This document shows, piece after piece, positions 6,501 through 7,221 of a stretch of DNA of 7,221 nt (the stretch's first letter is position 1; every line of letters begins with the position of its first letter). The position numbers and the translations under genes are program-made. The stretch lies in assembly GCA_902773165.1 (NCBI GenBank), contig CACYDO010000221.1, forward strand, positions 1 through 7,221. The letters run 5' to 3'. Under the pieces are notes generated by a model. It saw only the letters and a list, made by a program, of their open reading frames with translations, ran no database searches and was not told where the DNA came from. Source of the stretch: an uncultured Ruminococcus sp. Its GTDB lineage: Bacteria; Bacillota; Clostridia; Oscillospirales; Acutalibacteraceae.

Positions 6501-6825
6501 TGGCTGCAGCAGCCTGACGATAATGAATTTACCCGAAAGTATGACTACGGTAGAGGATAATGTGTTTAGGAATTGCGCAAACCTTGAAATCATAAAACTC
6601 CATAGTGGAATTACAAGGGTAGGAGGGGGCGCGTTTGAAGCTTGTAATAATCTGTCGGAGGTATACTTTGAAGGAGATCTGCCTTTATTCTATGTTAATG
6701 ACAAAGCTTTCGATGGCTTATCCATGAAGATCTGCTATCCCCGCAACAACCCCACATGGGACAACATAAACGAAGAAAACTGGAACGGAGGCGGAACACC
6801 CACCTTCGAACCATACGACCCGTAA
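3547..6825 (+). CDS. Membrane Ser/Thr protein kinase with six PASTA repeats and a C-terminal BspA-like LRR_5 domain
   Basis: This 1092-residue protein is a PASTA-type sensor kinase with an added adhesion- or ligand-type domain. Residues 4-21 are a zinc ribbon (C4, C7, C18, C21). The kinase domain is about 45-322: P-loop GYGGFG 52-57, Lys74, Glu112, HRDIAPDN 186-193 (Ala190 in place of the usual Lys), DFG 206-208, and KPGFSPEEQY from Lys226. The activation loop is rich in Thr/Ser (TTTHSRSLT, 214-222), likely autophosphorylation sites. A basic juxtamembrane segment leads to a TM helix at about 347-369. Outside the cell are six PASTA repeats (about 383-783), a Ser/Thr/Asn stalk (784-865), a β-type GNCG...MYIYGSGDM segment (876-903), and about five LRR_5 repeats (929-1045). 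PASTA domains bind peptidoglycan fragments in PrkC/PknB kinases; LRR_5 repeats are typical of surface proteins of host-associated bacteria. The chain ends in a Gly/Pro tail with no sorting signal. It starts 9 bp after the previous kinase. Kinase and PASTA calls are firm; the ligand is unknown. Confidence 0.95.
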   Translation: MKLCMGCMEQYDDELTVCPHCGFVEDTESDNPLHMQTGTILAERYIIGKVIGYGGFGVTYIAKDVLLDTKVAVKEYLPSEFATRMNGETEVSVYSGEKGEQFYDGKKKFVDEAKKLAKFHSVSGIVKIFDSFEYNNTAYIIMELLEGETLAQMLKREKKIPEDRAVEMILPVIEALSNVHKDGIIHRDIAPDNIFITKSGDVKLIDFGAARYATTTHSRSLTVIIKPGFSPEEQYRSRGDQGPHTDVYSVAATMYKMITGQTPPDAIERRAFFENKQKDILVPMTKYVHDIEENHETAILNALNIKIEDRTPDMDTFFTELTSTTPVKRKTGTIKRIDVMRWPLWAKITVPTAAAVIAVFMILLVTGAIPIGRNLNVQSVIGENEIRVQKLVGDTFSEAEDKCKDLTLIQSGKRFSDKVQENLIMYQSIPSGSVVAKNSVIKVYVSSGKIVQPIPNVIGMDKDQAESLLKEAGFSVKTKEEYSDVIAENCVIEQSPDSSTDFHGEITLTVSKGRDPQNAVELSSETPDFKGMKFDKVLEEAKSKNIMIKVSERKYSKEFEKNAVISQSSDGGIVELVVSLGYDEMTVPDVVSQTERDAIALLRGSGFKYKVTYQKSDSADKGVVISQKTEPGAKAAPETEIEIVVSSGSEEFKIPDVVGLSFDEALSTLSEKGLAVAISLKQDKRKTEKTVLAQSPEKESKAVAGDMVILTVSTHGEVVEMPNVTGKTQSDAEKILKDKGFKVKVETDENSALKKGIVSMQSPAEKIGEAKGAEVTIWVSKGNSEEQSGSSKVASSKTSTSSAVDNADPTTADDNNEEEQNAETSNTGTSGSSKGSTSKKPGNTSNENTVSTQSKKENDNTDQGPDFESGNIIADGNCGAQGDNVKYVLYESGNMYIYGSGDMYNGDVETPLFDDTVREFIKSVDIENGITSIGDYAFSGCISLTEITLPDSVMSIGDAVFCDCSSLTTITLPDSLTSIGACAFSGCSSLTIMNLPESMTTVEDNVFRNCANLEIIKLHSGITRVGGGAFEACNNLSEVYFEGDLPLFYVNDKAFDGLSMKICYPRNNPTWDNINEENWNGGGTPTFEPYDP
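4693..5895 (+). repeat. Six tandem PASTA domains in the second kinase
   Basis: Approximate residue limits are 383-449, 450-514, 525-582, 583-649, 650-716 and 717-783. Most have the PASTA signature: (I/V/M)PDV-x-G near the start, a helix with A-x-x-x-L followed by G-(F/L), a V-x-x-Q-(S/T)-P centre, and a terminal V-S-x-G strand. Repeat 1 diverges at its start (RVQKLVGDTF). Repeat 3 is the most divergent: it begins TPDFKGMKF, has SQSSDGG in place of the usual QSPxxG-x-x-V segment, and is about eight residues shorter. Sequence divergence between copies suggests an old expansion. Confidence 0.88.
5896..6141 (+). other. Low-complexity Ser/Thr/Asn/Lys-rich extracellular stalk
   Basis: Residues 784-865 of the second kinase are rich in Ser, Thr, Asn, Lys and acidic residues and lack a recognisable fold. 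They separate the last PASTA repeat from the LRR_5 module and probably act as a flexible wall-spanning spacer (inference). Confidence 0.75.
6331..6681 (+). repeat. BspA-like LRR_5 repeats, 69-bp (23-residue) period
   Basis: Four 23-residue units (929-951, 952-974, 975-997, 998-1020) and a fifth, altered unit (1021-1045) follow the pattern (S/G)-x-T-S-I-G-x-x-A-F-x-x-C-x-x-L-x-x-I-x-L-P-x. The DNA of neighbouring copies is also similar: the cagcct-acg stretch recurs at 6372, 6441 and 6510, exactly 69 bp apart, and TGCGTTTAGTGGCTGCA recurs 138 bp apart (6354 and 6492). This indicates more recent expansion than the PASTA array. The fifth unit is followed by a capping segment ending in a Trp- and Gly-rich tail. 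Confidence 0.88.
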
Positions 6826-6845
6826 GCTTGACACACATAACAAAA

Positions 6846-6853
6846 AAGGTGAT
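6846..6853 (+). promoter_or_regulatory. Ribosome binding site of the third kinase
   Basis: AAGGTGAT ends 5 nt before the ATG at 6859. The same octamer precedes the second kinase (3536-3543), which supports this start and the tandem-duplication origin of the pair. Confidence 0.6.
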
Positions 6854-6858
6854 GAAAC

Positions 6859-7221
6859 ATGAAACTATGCTTGGGCTGCATGGAGCAGTATGAAGATCAA
6901 TTGACAGTTTGCCCACATTGTGGATTTCAGGAAGGAACAGAGTCCGATAATGCACTGCACATGGCAACAGGCTCTATCCTTGCCGACCGTTACGTCATAG
7001 GACGGGTTATCGGGTTCGGCGGCTTTGGCGTTACTTATATCGCCTGGGACGCGCTGCTTGAAATGAAGGTCGCTATTAAGGAGTATCTCCCCAGCGAATT
7101 TTCAACGCGTGTTCTCGGTCATAATGAGGTAACTGTTTTCGGCGGAGATAAGCAGGAGCAGTTCTCCGACGGTATGAGTAAGTTTATCGACGAAGCAAAA
7201 AAGCTTGCAAAATTCCACGCA
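6859..7221 (+). CDS. Zinc-ribbon Ser/Thr protein kinase, 3' truncated by the window (paralogue of the second kinase)
   Basis: The frame stays open from this ATG to the last base, giving 121 codons. Residues C4, C7, C18 and C21 form the zinc ribbon (LCLGC...CPHCGF). The kinase N-lobe follows: P-loop GFGGFG 52-57, Lys74 in VAIKEYLPSEF, then the long β3-αC insertion and likely Glu112 in FIDEAKKLAKFH. By direct comparison it differs from the second kinase at 32 of 121 positions (about 74% identity), with an identical 18-bp stretch at 3889-3906 and 7201-7218. The catalytic loop, membrane helix and any extracellular domain lie beyond the window, so its sensor cannot be stated. It begins 33 bp after the second kinase's stop with no terminator between, so co-transcription is likely. 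Confidence 0.93.
   Translation, partial: MKLCLGCMEQYEDQLTVCPHCGFQEGTESDNALHMATGSILADRYVIGRVIGFGGFGVTYIAWDALLEMKVAIKEYLPSEFSTRVLGHNEVTVFGGDKQEQFSDGMSKFIDEAKKLAKFHA

Noticed and set aside
6828..6833. Perfect TTGACA before the third kinase
   Set aside because: No -10-like hexamer lies 16-18 bp downstream; that position falls on the ribosome binding site.

Overview
The window suggests a gut- or rumen-type member of the Clostridia (Ruminococcus/Oscillospiraceae-like). The reasons are a base composition in the mid-40s percent GC, Shine-Dalgarno sites that match the 16S tail, a PASTA-type Ser/Thr kinase, BspA-like LRR_5 repeats, and N-terminal zinc ribbons on kinases and an FHA protein. The genus is an inference; no marker gene is present.

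Layout: five genes, all on the + strand, tightly packed, with gaps of 42, 12, 9 and 33 bp and no visible terminator between them, so probably one operon running off both ends. In order: (1) the C-terminal two thirds of a PP2C-type protein phosphatase (1-498). (2) A cytosolic zinc-ribbon/FHA protein with six copies of a TQFMP[MI]-type motif (541-1551). (3) A zinc-ribbon Ser/Thr kinase with one membrane helix and an extracellular domain resembling a shortened solute-binding protein (1564-3537). (4) A zinc-ribbon Ser/Thr kinase with one membrane helix, six PASTA repeats, a Ser/Thr/Asn-rich stalk and a terminal BspA-like LRR_5 domain (3547-6825). (5) The first 121 codons of a third kinase, about 74% identical to the second over that stretch (6859 to the window end).

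Proposed working model (inference): this is a phospho-signalling array. Two, probably three or more, related membrane kinases carry near-interchangeable cytosolic halves on different extracellular sensors (a ligand-binding-protein-like module and a PASTA plus LRR module). They would feed a shared cytosolic FHA adaptor whose spaced Thr motifs look like a multisite phosphoacceptor, and PP2C would reset the system. Two features stand out. Both complete kinases lack the catalytic-loop lysine and instead have a lysine where the P+1-loop threonine normally sits. The FHA domain has lost much of its canonical phosphothreonine pocket. There is no non-coding stretch longer than about 42 bp, and no RNA gene, mobile element or CRISPR array was seen.
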